Shown piece by piece: positions 7,862-15,540 of a stretch of DNA of 18,854 nt. Both the position numbers and the translations under genes were made by a program. This DNA comes from CAYYTU01 sp964474655 (lineage in GTDB: Bacteria > Chloroflexota > Anaerolineae > B4-G1), in the NCBI GenBank assembly GCA_964474655.1, contig CAYYTU010000057.1:1-18854 (forward strand). The letters run 5' to 3'. The first letter of the stretch is position 1. Each line of letters begins with the position of its first letter. The notes beneath the pieces are model-generated. The model was not told where the DNA came from and made no database searches. It worked only from the letters and a program-made list of their open reading frames with translations.

Positions 7862-7888
7862 TGGGGCCTGCAGAGTATGCAGGCCCCA
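7862..7888 (+). other. Strong stem-loop between binding-protein and permease genes
   Basis: TGGGGCCTGCA (7862-7872) and TGCAGGCCCCA (7878-7888) form a perfect 11-bp stem with the 5-nt loop GAGTA. No U-run follows, so it is unlikely to be a simple terminator. In ABC operons such stems often protect the 3' end of the binding-protein message and reduce read-through, giving more binding protein than permease. That role is inferred here. Confidence 0.65.
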
Positions 7889-7910
7889 ATAGTCCCCAAG
7901 GGGGCCACTC

Positions 7911-8864
7911 ATGCGTGCTTATCTGATAAAGCGTTTTTTAATGACTTTGCTCGTCCTTGTGCTGGTCACCGTTTACCTGACTTTGATCGTCCATATCGTC
8001 CCTGGCGATCCAGCCAAGAGCCTGCTCGGGCCGCGAGCGAACCCGGAACGCATTGCAAAGATTCGCGCGGCTATGAACCTGGACAAACCCATTCTGCAGC
8101 AGCTAGGATTGGCGTTGTGGAATCTGGTGCGACTGGATTTCGGCAACGATCTCTTCACCGGCCGATCGATTAGCGAGCTCATTGCCGCTGCTCTGCCCCA
8201 CACCCTGATTCTGGCCTGGTCCAGCCTAGGCCTGGCTATCTTGATCGGCATCCCGCTGGGCATCTATTCGGCCACACATCCCGACTCCTGGCTGGACCGG
8301 TTCACGGCCATCATCTCGATCTCGTTCATCACGGTGCCGTCCTACGTCGGTGGACTCTTCCTGCTTCTGATATTCGCGGTCCAGTTTCAGATTATGCCGG
8401 CCATCGGGCTGGGCGATGAGGGCAACGTGTGGGATTACATCAAGCACCTCATCCTACCGGCCACGGCGTTGGCGATCACCTGGGTGGGCTATCTGGCCCG
8501 CCTGGTGCGCGCCAGCCTGCTCGAGGTGCTCAACCAGACCTACATCCGGGCCGAGATGGCGGCCGGCATCCCGCAGCGGAAGATCTACTACCAATATGCG
8601 CTCAAGAACGCCATCATCCCCACGGTGGCCGTCCTCGGCGTCGGCATTGGCAAGCTGATGGCCGGTGCCGTCTTCGTCGAGCTGATCTTCACCCGCCCGG
8701 GCATGGGCACGCTCCTCTACAATGCCATCCAGGCCCGCAACTACCCGGTGGTCCGGGCCGGTGTGCTGACGGTGGCGTTCCTTTTTGTCGCGGCCAACCT
8801 GCTGGCCGACGTCGTCTACACCTACCTGGATCCACGCATCCAACTGGGAAAAACAGGAGGATAA
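7911..8864 (+). CDS. Peptide-type ABC importer permease, DppB/OppB family
   Basis: Inner-membrane permease of 317 residues, normal length for the family. The N-terminus MRAYLIKRFLMTLLVL forms the first membrane helix and is followed by the hallmark PGDPA. About five further helices follow. The cytoplasmic EAA loop (~213-235) reads EMAAGIPQRKIYYQYALKNA and contacts the ATPase. The ending YTYLDPRI is the usual DppB-type C-terminus. A Shine-Dalgarno AAGGGGG (7899-7904) sits 6 nt before the ATG. It pairs with the permease encoded 1 nt downstream to form the heterodimeric channel. Confidence 0.94.
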   Translation: MRAYLIKRFLMTLLVLVLVTVYLTLIVHIVPGDPAKSLLGPRANPERIAKIRAAMNLDKPILQQLGLALWNLVRLDFGNDLFTGRSISELIAAALPHTLILAWSSLGLAILIGIPLGIYSATHPDSWLDRFTAIISISFITVPSYVGGLFLLLIFAVQFQIMPAIGLGDEGNVWDYIKHLILPATALAITWVGYLARLVRASLLEVLNQTYIRAEMAAGIPQRKIYYQYALKNAIIPTVAVLGVGIGKLMAGAVFVELIFTRPGMGTLLYNAIQARNYPVVRAGVLTVAFLFVAANLLADVVYTYLDPRIQLGKTGG

Positions 8865-8865
8865 C

Positions 8866-9756
8866 ATGGAATTCAAAGCCCGACCCAAGAGTCCACTGCA
8901 AGAGTTCCTGGACCGCATACCGATCCTTGGGGATGTGGTCAGGCGTCCACTGGGCGCCCTGGGTTTCTTCATCGTCCTGGCCTTCATATTGACGGTCATC
9001 TTCGCGCCTCTCATCGCCCCCTACGGTTTCGCCGAGCAGGACATCCCCAGCATGCTGCAAGGCCCATCCCGGGCGCACTGGCTAGGAACGGATCATCTGG
9101 GCCGCGATCTCCTGTCACGTCTCGTGTACGGATCTCGCATCGCGCTCAGCGTCGCCCTGCCCGCAGTCTCCGTGGCCCTCGCCGCCGGCTTGACACTGGG
9201 CCTGATCGCAGGCTACGCCGGGGGCGTCATAGACGACGTGGCCCTGGTCATCTTCGACTCCATCCAGGCCTTTCCGCCCGTCATCCTGGCCCTGGCTATC
9301 CTGGCGCTTCTGGGTCCCTCTCTGATTAACGTCGTACTGGTGATCGGCCTGACCTGGACGCCGGGATACGCCCGCATCGCCCGCGCACAGGTGCTGCGGA
9401 CGAAACAGGAACCTTACGTGGAGGTGGAGCGCTCGCTGGGGGCCAGCCAGGCGCGGATTTTGTTCTTCCACATCCTACCCAACATCGTCGCCCCGCTCCT
9501 CATCCTGGCTGCCATGGACCTCCCGGTGGTGATCACCTTCGAGGCCGGCCTGTCGTTCCTGGGGCTCGGCGTTCGACCACCCACGCCCTCCTGGGGCGTC
9601 ATCCTGGCCGAGGGATTCAACTTCATTCGTCAGACACCGTGGCCCATCACCTGGACAGGCCTAACGCTGATCATCAGCACGCTGGGCTTCACCCTGTTCG
9701 GTGAGACGCTGCGCGATGTCCTAGATCCGGCCCTGTCCGGGACGAGGGGGATCTGA
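8866..9756 (+). CDS. Peptide-type ABC importer permease, DppC/OppC family
   Basis: Second permease subunit, 296 residues. After a short cytoplasmic segment and the first helix (~31-53) comes the DppC hallmark LGTDHLGRDLLSRLVYGSRIAL. The remaining helices follow, with an EAA loop ERSLGASQARILFFHILPN, and FEAGLSFLGLGVRPPTPSWG near the C-terminus. The frame extends upstream to 8785, but AGGAGG (8855-8860) lies 5 nt before the ATG at 8866, and the previous gene stops at 8864, so 8866 is the start. The stop codon shares one base with the ATG of the ATPase gene (TGATG), pointing to translational coupling. Confidence 0.95.
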   Translation: MEFKARPKSPLQEFLDRIPILGDVVRRPLGALGFFIVLAFILTVIFAPLIAPYGFAEQDIPSMLQGPSRAHWLGTDHLGRDLLSRLVYGSRIALSVALPAVSVALAAGLTLGLIAGYAGGVIDDVALVIFDSIQAFPPVILALAILALLGPSLINVVLVIGLTWTPGYARIARAQVLRTKQEPYVEVERSLGASQARILFFHILPNIVAPLLILAAMDLPVVITFEAGLSFLGLGVRPPTPSWGVILAEGFNFIRQTPWPITWTGLTLIISTLGFTLFGETLRDVLDPALSGTRGI

Positions 9757-11828
9757 TGGAGACACCGATCCTGCAAGTACGAAACCTGGAGATCAAGTAC
9801 CACACGCGGGAGGGCATTCTGACCGCCATCCACAACGCGAGTTTCGAGGTCCCGAAGGGCCAGATCGTGGGCGTGGTGGGGGAGTCCGGCTGCGGCAAGA
9901 GCACCGTGGCCTCAGCTGTGATGCGCCTCCTGGCCCCCAACGGCGAGATCACCCATGGTCAGATTCTGTTCCAAGGTGAGGACCTGACCAAGCTTAACGT
10001 GGAAGAGATGCGCCAGTATCGCGGTCGTAACCTGTCGATGATTTTTCAGGACGCTATGACCAGCCTCAATCCCGTCTTCAGCATCGAGAAGCAGATGATT
10101 GATGCGCAGAGGGCCCATCTTGCGCCCGACGAGGATGGGTCGGAGAGGGCGCTTCGAAAGCGCGCCGTCGAGATGTTGGATCACATCGGCATCCCCGACG
10201 CCGGCGACCGCATCAAAGAGTACCCGCACCAGTTCTCCGGCGGCATGCGGCAGCGGATTATGATCGCTATGGCCCTGCTCTCCAACCCCAGCCTGCTCGT
10301 CGCCGACGAGCCGACCTCCGCCCTGGACGTCACCCTGGAGGCCCAGATTCTGGAGCTCATCTGCGGCCTGCGGGACGACTTCGATACCTCTCTCCTCTAC
10401 ATCACCCACGACCTGGGCGTCATCGCTCAGATCTGCGACCGGGTGATCGTCATGTACGCCGGCAACATCGTGGAGGCCGGGGATGTGCTTCCCATCTTCG
10501 AACATCCCAAGCATCCCTACACCCAGGCACTGCTGCGCTCCCACCCGTCCCGCCGGATGCGAGGGAAGCGCCTGCGCACCATTCCGGGGGTCGTGCCCAG
10601 CCTGCGTGACCTTCCGCCGGGCTGCAAGTTCGCGCCCCGCTGTAGGCTGGCCCGGGTGATATGTCGCGAGCAAGAACCTGATTACTGGCAAGTGGATCAA
10701 CAGTCCGTGTTGTGCCATTCCTATGCCCCGGTGTGGAAGGGGCCTGACGCTGCCTCTACCGTCGAAGAGACGCCTTCCGAGGCCCGGGTCGACGCAGTCA
10801 CCGAAGCGGAGATCGAGCCCGAGAGCAAGCCCTCGGAAAGCATCTTGATCAAGACAGAAGGTCTGCACAAACACTTCCGGGACAACGTGGGTCTGCTGGG
10901 TCAGATACTGGGACAGGAGGCTAGCACGGTCAAGGCGGTCCACGGCGTGGATGTGGCCATCCGCAAGGGAGAGACGCTGGGCCTGGTCGGTGAATCAGGA
11001 TCGGGGAAGACCACCCTGGCCCGCACCATCCTCAGGTTGACCGATCCCACGATGGGCAAGATTGTCGTCTTGGGCAAGGAGATCAGCGGGTTGTCAGCCC
11101 GGGAGATTCGCCCATTGCGCTCCCAGATGCAGATGATCTTTCAGGATCCCACCTCCAGCCTCAGCCCTCGGATGAAGGCTTCCTCCCTGCTGATGGAGCC
11201 TTACGTCATCCACGACGTCCCTCCGGAGAAGCGCAAGGACCCGGAGGAACTGCTGGCGATGGTAGGGCTGGCGCCGGAGCAATTGGACAAGTACCCCCAT
11301 CAGCTCTCCGGTGGTCAGGCCCGCCGCCTGGGCATCGCCCGGGCGCTGGCGTTGGAGCCGGACGTTCTGTTGGCCGACGAGCCGACAGCCGGGCTGGATG
11401 TCTCCGTGGCGGCCGGCCTGCTGAATCTGCTCAAGGATCTGCGTGAGCGACTGAACCTGACCTACATCATCATCACCCACAACCTGAACGTGATCGGCTT
11501 CATCTCGGACCGGGTGGCGGTGATGTACCTGGGGCGCATCGTCGAGCTGGCGGACGCCGAGGCGCTCTTCGAGATGCCCAAACATCCCTACACCGAGGCG
11601 TTGCTTTCGGCCATTCCCGTTCCGGATCCCACGGCCCGGGGCCGGGAGGGTCGCATCATCCTCAAGGGGGAGATTCCGAGCCCGCGTAACCCTCCGCCGG
11701 GCTGTCCCTTCCATCCGCGCTGCCGGTATGCCGAGGATCGGTGCCGGGAGGAGATACCCGAGCTGCGCTCACTGCCGGGGGATGGGCGTTTGATCGCTTG
11801 CCATTTCCCCATTCGCATGGGAATGTGA
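9756..11828 (+). CDS. Fused two-domain ABC ATPase (DppD-DppF fusion, GsiA-like architecture)
   Basis: One 690-residue protein carries both nucleotide-binding domains of the importer. NBD1 has the Walker A motif GESGCGKST (42-50), the signature FSGGMRQR (~160) and Walker B LLVADEPTSALD (~180), then the oligopeptide-transporter C-terminal module with HPYTQALL and the Cys-bearing GCKFAPRC. An acidic linker (~332-362) leads to NBD2, with Walker A GESGSGKTT (~412), signature LSGGQARR (~518), Walker B VLLADEPTAGLD (~537), and a second HPYTEALL...GCPFHPRC module. All catalytic motifs look intact in both halves. In most peptide importers these are two proteins. The same fusion occurs in the glutathione importer ATPase GsiA and in other fused homologues, so architecture alone does not give the substrate. 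Confidence 0.95.
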   Translation: METPILQVRNLEIKYHTREGILTAIHNASFEVPKGQIVGVVGESGCGKSTVASAVMRLLAPNGEITHGQILFQGEDLTKLNVEEMRQYRGRNLSMIFQDAMTSLNPVFSIEKQMIDAQRAHLAPDEDGSERALRKRAVEMLDHIGIPDAGDRIKEYPHQFSGGMRQRIMIAMALLSNPSLLVADEPTSALDVTLEAQILELICGLRDDFDTSLLYITHDLGVIAQICDRVIVMYAGNIVEAGDVLPIFEHPKHPYTQALLRSHPSRRMRGKRLRTIPGVVPSLRDLPPGCKFAPRCRLARVICREQEPDYWQVDQQSVLCHSYAPVWKGPDAASTVEETPSEARVDAVTEAEIEPESKPSESILIKTEGLHKHFRDNVGLLGQILGQEASTVKAVHGVDVAIRKGETLGLVGESGSGKTTLARTILRLTDPTMGKIVVLGKEISGLSAREIRPLRSQMQMIFQDPTSSLSPRMKASSLLMEPYVIHDVPPEKRKDPEELLAMVGLAPEQLDKYPHQLSGGQARRLGIARALALEPDVLLADEPTAGLDVSVAAGLLNLLKDLRERLNLTYIIITHNLNVIGFISDRVAVMYLGRIVELADAEALFEMPKHPYTEALLSAIPVPDPTARGREGRIILKGEIPSPRNPPPGCPFHPRCRYAEDRCREEIPELRSLPGDGRLIACHFPIRMGM

Positions 11829-11861
11829 CTTCACTAGGCAAAACTAGGTGTGAGATGGCTC

Positions 11862-11918
11862 GTGCCGGATTCACCAATCCGGCACTCTAAACACTCACCG
11901 CCGGATCACGGATCCGGC
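11862..11918. repeat. Pair of related GC-rich palindromes
   Basis: GTGCCGGATT (11862-11871) and AATCCGGCAC (11876-11885) form a perfect 10-bp stem with loop CACC. GCCGGATC (11900-11907) and GATCCGGC (11911-11918) form a perfect 8-bp stem with loop ACG. Both share the core GCCGGAT...ATCCGGC, like paired REP units. Neither is followed by a U-run. Confidence 0.6.
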
Positions 11919-11962
11919 TGGAGCAAGAATTACCCCAAGAACTTTTGGGACACTCCACTAGG

Positions 11963-11993
11963 AGCCCCGGCTTGTGGTCGGGGCTTCTTCATT
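11963..11993 (+). terminator. Intrinsic terminator of the importer operon
   Basis: AGCCCCGGC (11963-11971) pairs with GTCGGGGCT (11977-11985), nine pairs including one G-U, with loop TTGTG. The T-rich tail TCTTCATT follows. It lies 135 bp after the ATPase stop and closes the importer unit, so the hydrolase gene probably has its own promoter. Confidence 0.75.
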
Positions 11994-12041
11994 CAAGAGC
12001 AGATAGAGGCATTTGCCCTGACGCGCTGATTTTGCATCTTA

Positions 12042-12071
12042 ATCAGTGAAAAGCGGTGTAAATCCGTGTCC
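12042..12071 (+). repeat. Short degenerate 10-bp tandem repeat
   Basis: Three adjoining 10-mers, ATCAGTGAAA, AGCGGTGTAA and ATCCGTGTCC, share a GTG core at the same position. The period is one helical turn. It could be an intergenic relic or a protein-binding array, and the copy number is too small to be sure. Confidence 0.25.
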
Positions 12072-12109
12072 CAATAAGATTTGTTGGTCAATCATACCAT
12101 CTGTCTGTA

Positions 12110-12280
12110 AAAGAAAGGTATCCGTTAGTCTTTTGAGGTGCAACGCACTTTCGATGAGGTTCACTCGCCGGGTTCCCCAGGCTATCCTTCGGAGATGTTA
12201 CACGACGAATTTATGGGTTCAGAAGTGCGTTGCACCTAGTTGCTCAAAAGACTAAATGATTACAAAGAAAGGTGATTCCG
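12110..12280. mobile_element. MITE-like inverted-repeat element with flanking direct repeats
   Basis: The left arm has TTAGTCTTTTGAG (12125-12137) overlapping AGGTGCAACGCACTT (12136-12150). The right arm has the reverse complements AAGTGCGTTGCACCT (12223-12237) and CTCAAAAGACTAA (12243-12255), with a few extra bases between the two blocks. The 131-bp unit has no ORF of its own. Outside it lies the direct repeat AAAGAAAGGT at 12110-12119 and 12264-12273, each followed by a similar TCCG (12121-12124; TTCCG 12276-12280). The right copy provides the likely ribosome-binding site of the hydrolase gene. The arrangement resembles a small non-autonomous insertion that duplicated its target, but the right arm ends 8 bp short of the right repeat. 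Confidence 0.5.
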
Positions 12281-12284
12281 AACA

Positions 12285-14315
12285 ATGATAAAGGTCAAGG
12301 AGAAGGACTTCTTCCCTCACCAGGTGACAAAGATCGACAACGCCTGGATACCCATGTCCGACGGTTGCCGATTGGCGGCCAGTATCTGGATCCCGGAGGA
12401 CGCCGAACGATCCCCGGCGCCGGCCATCCTGGAGTATCTGCCTTACCGCAAGGACGATTCCCGTGCGGTGCGTGATTCATCCTATCACCCCTACTTCGCC
12501 GGTCACGGCTACGCTGGGGTCCGTGTGGACATTCGGGGGACGGGCGCCTCCGACGGCATCCTCCACGACGAGTACCTGAAGCAGGAACAGGACGACGCCC
12601 TGGACGTGATGGCATGGCTCGCCGCGCAGCCCTGGTGCAGCGGCGAGATAGGCATGTACGGCATCTCCTGGGGCGGGTTCAATGGGCTACAGATCGCCGC
12701 CCGAAGACCGCCGCAGTTGAAGGCCGTGATCAGCATCGCCTCCACCGATGACCGCTACGCCGATGACGTCCACTACCTGGGGGGATGTGTGCTTGGCTCC
12801 GATATGCTGGGCTGGGCCTCCCGCATGTTCCAGCTCAACGCCCTGCCGCCCGATCCGCGGTTGGTGGGCCAGCGCTGGCGGGAGATGTGGATGAATCGCC
12901 TGGAGAAGACCCCGCCCTACGTCCACGCCTGGCTCCGACACCAGACGCGGGATGCGTTCTGGAAGCATGGCTCCGTATGCGAGGACTACGCCGCCATCGA
13001 GGCGCCGGTCTACGCCGTCGGCGGTTGGGGCGACGCCTATACCAACGCCGTCTTCCGTCTCCTGGAGGGACTGCCCGGCCCCAAGAAGGGCCTGATCGGG
13101 CCGTGGTCGCACGATTACCCCCACACAGCCAAGCCCGGACCCCGGATCGGCTTCCTGCAGGAGTGTCTGCGCTGGTGGGATTACTGGCTGAAGGGTATGG
13201 ATAACGGGATCATGGACGAACCGATGTTCAGATTCTGGATTCAGGATAGCGTCCCGCCCGCGCCGATGTATGATCAATGGCCCGGTCACTGGGGGGCGGA
13301 GCGAGCCTGGCCCTCCGCCAACATCGAACCGAGCACCTATTGGCTGGGCGATAATGGACTGTGCGAAAATGAGCCCAGGGAGACGGAACTGAGCGTTCGC
13401 GGCTCTCAGTTTGCCGGGACCGAGGCCGGCGTCTGGTGCCCTTACGGCAATCCGGTCGATTTCCCTCCCGACCAGCGCCGGGAGGATGGGCTCTGCCTGA
13501 CCTTCGACTCGCCTCCGGTGGAGGAAGCGGTGGAGATCCTCGGCCATCCAGTGGTCACCTTGACCCTCGCCGCCGATCAGCCGCTGACCCTGGTCGCCGT
13601 TCGCCTGTGCGACGTCTCCCCGACCGGAGCCTCCTTGCAGGTCAGCAAGGGCGTCCTCAATCTCACTCATCGGGAGAGCCACGAGCACCCCGAGGCCCTG
13701 GAGCCCGGTCGGTTCTATCAGGTCGAAATCAAGCTGGACGTGACCGGGCATCGCCTGCCCGCCGGACACCGCTGGCGATTGGCGATCTCCCCCACCTATT
13801 GGCCCATGGCCTGGCCCTCGCCGCGCCCGGTCACCCTGCGGATTCGCGCCGGGGAAGCGAGCTACCTGCACCTGCCCGTCCGCCCGCCGCAGCCAGAGGA
13901 TGCAGAGCTGCCAGCGTTCCCCAAACCGGAGCAAGGCCGCGCCACGCCGCACGAGGGGCTACGATCACCACGGAGAACGCGCACCATCGAGGAGGACGTG
14001 GCCGAAAGGAAATTGGAGATCCACGATCTCTCGGACCACGGATGCACCCGGATCGTCGAGACCGATCTTGAGGTCTACAGCAAGAGCGAGGACCATTTCG
14101 CCATCGTCGAGGACGAGCCCTTATCGGCCAGCGTGACCTGCACCGGGGAGATGGGCTTACGGCGGAATGACTGGGAAGTCCGCGTCGAGACCTACAGCCA
14201 CATGACGTCCGACGCCGAGCACTTCTACATCACCAACGTCCTGGATGCCTACGAGGGGTCCGTGCGGGTCTTCAACAAGACCTGGCATGTCAAAATCCCG
14301 CGCCATCTGGTGTGA
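12285..14315 (+). CDS. CocE/NonD-family serine hydrolase (X-Pro dipeptidyl-peptidase S15-like)
   Basis: An alpha/beta hydrolase of 676 residues. Family members hydrolyse esters (cocaine esterase), acylated beta-lactams or X-Pro dipeptides. The nucleophile is S128 in the elbow GMYGISWGGF. The likely acid is D250 in GGWGDAY and the base H276 in GPWSHDYPH, spaced much as in cocaine esterase. RVDIRGTGASDG (~80-91) is the usual strand before the cap region. A beta-rich C-terminal domain (~355-560), with EEAVEILGHPVVTLTL and LPAGHRWRLAISPTYWP, is the galactose-binding-like domain of the family. About 100 further residues make it longer than cocaine esterase. No signal peptide is seen, so it is probably cytoplasmic. 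The start is supported by GGTGAT 8 nt upstream. Substrate unknown. Confidence 0.92.
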   Translation: MIKVKEKDFFPHQVTKIDNAWIPMSDGCRLAASIWIPEDAERSPAPAILEYLPYRKDDSRAVRDSSYHPYFAGHGYAGVRVDIRGTGASDGILHDEYLKQEQDDALDVMAWLAAQPWCSGEIGMYGISWGGFNGLQIAARRPPQLKAVISIASTDDRYADDVHYLGGCVLGSDMLGWASRMFQLNALPPDPRLVGQRWREMWMNRLEKTPPYVHAWLRHQTRDAFWKHGSVCEDYAAIEAPVYAVGGWGDAYTNAVFRLLEGLPGPKKGLIGPWSHDYPHTAKPGPRIGFLQECLRWWDYWLKGMDNGIMDEPMFRFWIQDSVPPAPMYDQWPGHWGAERAWPSANIEPSTYWLGDNGLCENEPRETELSVRGSQFAGTEAGVWCPYGNPVDFPPDQRREDGLCLTFDSPPVEEAVEILGHPVVTLTLAADQPLTLVAVRLCDVSPTGASLQVSKGVLNLTHRESHEHPEALEPGRFYQVEIKLDVTGHRLPAGHRWRLAISPTYWPMAWPSPRPVTLRIRAGEASYLHLPVRPPQPEDAELPAFPKPEQGRATPHEGLRSPRRTRTIEEDVAERKLEIHDLSDHGCTRIVETDLEVYSKSEDHFAIVEDEPLSASVTCTGEMGLRRNDWEVRVETYSHMTSDAEHFYITNVLDAYEGSVRVFNKTWHVKIPRHLV

Positions 14316-14328
14316 GAGGAGAATCCAC

Positions 14329-15507
14329 ATGAAGCCTGATATGCTTGCCAGTGCCCAGGGCCTCACAGACCTGTTGATCGCCTGGCGCCGCGAGATCCAC
14401 ATGCACCCTGAACTCGGCTTCCAGGAGCATCGGACGGCGCAGCTGGTCGCCGATGCACTCCGGGAGATGGGACTTGAGGTCGAGACGGGAATCGGCAAAA
14501 CCGGCGTGGTGGGACGCCTGGGCGCTGGCCGGCCGGCCATCGGGCTGCGGGCGGATATGGATGCCTTGGAGATTCAGGGGGCCAATGACGTTCCCTACGC
14601 TTCCCAGAATCCGGGTCTGATGCACGCCTGCGGCCACGACGCCCACACCGCTATGCTGCTGGGCGCGGCCAAGCTCATCAAGGCGCTCCCCAGCCGCCCC
14701 GCCGGCGAGATACGCTTCCTCTTTCAGCCCTGCGAGGAAGGATGGGATGAGGAGGGCAAAGGCGGGGCCAAGCGCATGCTAGAGGACGGCGCTTTGCAAG
14801 GGCTGGATGGGATCATCGCCCTGCACGTGGACAGCACCCAGCCTTGCGGAAGCGTGGGGATACGGAGCGGCTATGTGATGGCCGGGGTCGCCCCCTACGA
14901 TGCGACCATCCTGGGGACCAGCTCTCACAGCGCAGCGCCACACCAGGGCGTGAACCCGATCCTGCTCCTGGCGAAAGTCATCAACACCATCCAGGCCATC
15001 CCGGCGCTGCACGCCGATCCCTTGCAGCCGGCGATTGTCTCCTGCGAGGCGGTTCAGGGTAGAAGCAGCCCGGGCGTGATCCCCGACAGCGTCTCCCTGC
15101 GCGGCAATATCCGATATTACGACCGGGAAGCCAGGGCGGCGCTGGGGCAGGCGCTGGAGAAGGCCTTCCAGATCGTCCGCGTGCTGGACGGGGATTATCG
15201 GCTCACTGTGCAGGATACCTATCCCCCGACCTACAACGACCCTGATCTCAGCGCTCTGATTCGCCGCCATGCGCTGGCGATTGTGGGGGAGGAATCCCTT
15301 TACCAGCAGGAGCGCAGTATGGCCGGGGAGGATTTTGGGTATATGGCCAGGGAAGTCCCCGGCGCTTACTTCAGGCTGGGCGTGGGGATCGATGGGGACT
15401 ACCGGCCTTACCATAATCCCAATTTTGACATTGACGAATCCGCGCTTCCCATGGGCAGCGCTATCTTGGCATCCTCCGCCCTGGGTTTCTTGACGACGAG
15501 AGGATGA
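14329..15507 (+). CDS. M20D-family amidohydrolase / N-acyl-amino acid deacylase
   Basis: A metal-dependent amidohydrolase of 392 residues, typical of M20D. It would remove an acyl or peptide group from an amino-acid derivative. Motifs: HMHPELGFQEH, GLRADMDAL, the metal-binding MHACGHDAH (C101, H103), QPCEEG (E136-E137; the usual form is QPAEEG), LHVDS (H166) and a C-terminal H362 in YHNPNF. C101, H103, E137, H166 and H362 form the expected binuclear metal site. The dimerisation domain lies between ~180 and 295. The frame opens upstream inside the hydrolase gene, but GAGGAG (14316-14321), 7 nt before the ATG at 14329, decides the start. It follows the hydrolase stop by 13 bp, so the two are almost certainly co-expressed. 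Relatives act on acetyl-, hippuryl- or auxin-amino acids and N-acetyl-cysteine derivatives. Confidence 0.94.
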   Translation: MKPDMLASAQGLTDLLIAWRREIHMHPELGFQEHRTAQLVADALREMGLEVETGIGKTGVVGRLGAGRPAIGLRADMDALEIQGANDVPYASQNPGLMHACGHDAHTAMLLGAAKLIKALPSRPAGEIRFLFQPCEEGWDEEGKGGAKRMLEDGALQGLDGIIALHVDSTQPCGSVGIRSGYVMAGVAPYDATILGTSSHSAAPHQGVNPILLLAKVINTIQAIPALHADPLQPAIVSCEAVQGRSSPGVIPDSVSLRGNIRYYDREARAALGQALEKAFQIVRVLDGDYRLTVQDTYPPTYNDPDLSALIRRHALAIVGEESLYQQERSMAGEDFGYMAREVPGAYFRLGVGIDGDYRPYHNPNFDIDESALPMGSAILASSALGFLTTRG

Positions 15508-15540
15508 CGGCAACGACGTAATCTAGCATTGGAGTAAACT

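Larger units (their letters stand above)
11829..12284. other. Non-coding gap between importer and hydrolase genes
   Basis: The 456-bp gap contains, in order, two related palindromes (11862-11918), an intrinsic terminator (11963-11993), a short 10-bp-period repeat (12042-12071) and an inverted-repeat element with flanking direct repeats (12110-12280). I see no convincing promoter: TTGCAT at 12032 has no well-placed -10. Short ORFs here lie within the inverted-repeat element and are not credible genes. Confidence 0.6.

Noticed and set aside
9912..10943. Long minus-strand open frame (343 codons) opposite the ATPase gene
   Set aside because: The + strand encodes intact ABC motifs throughout; the antisense product has no recognisable domain and no start signal.
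12687..13952. Long minus-strand open frame (421 codons) opposite the CocE-like gene
   Set aside because: It is the mirror of a GC-rich coding frame; its translation is low-complexity Gly/Pro/Arg/Gln-rich with no domain, while the + strand shows a full catalytic triad.
14779..15513. Minus-strand open frame (244 codons) opposite the M20D gene
   Set aside because: Shadow of a strongly supported enzyme gene; no motif or ribosome-binding site.
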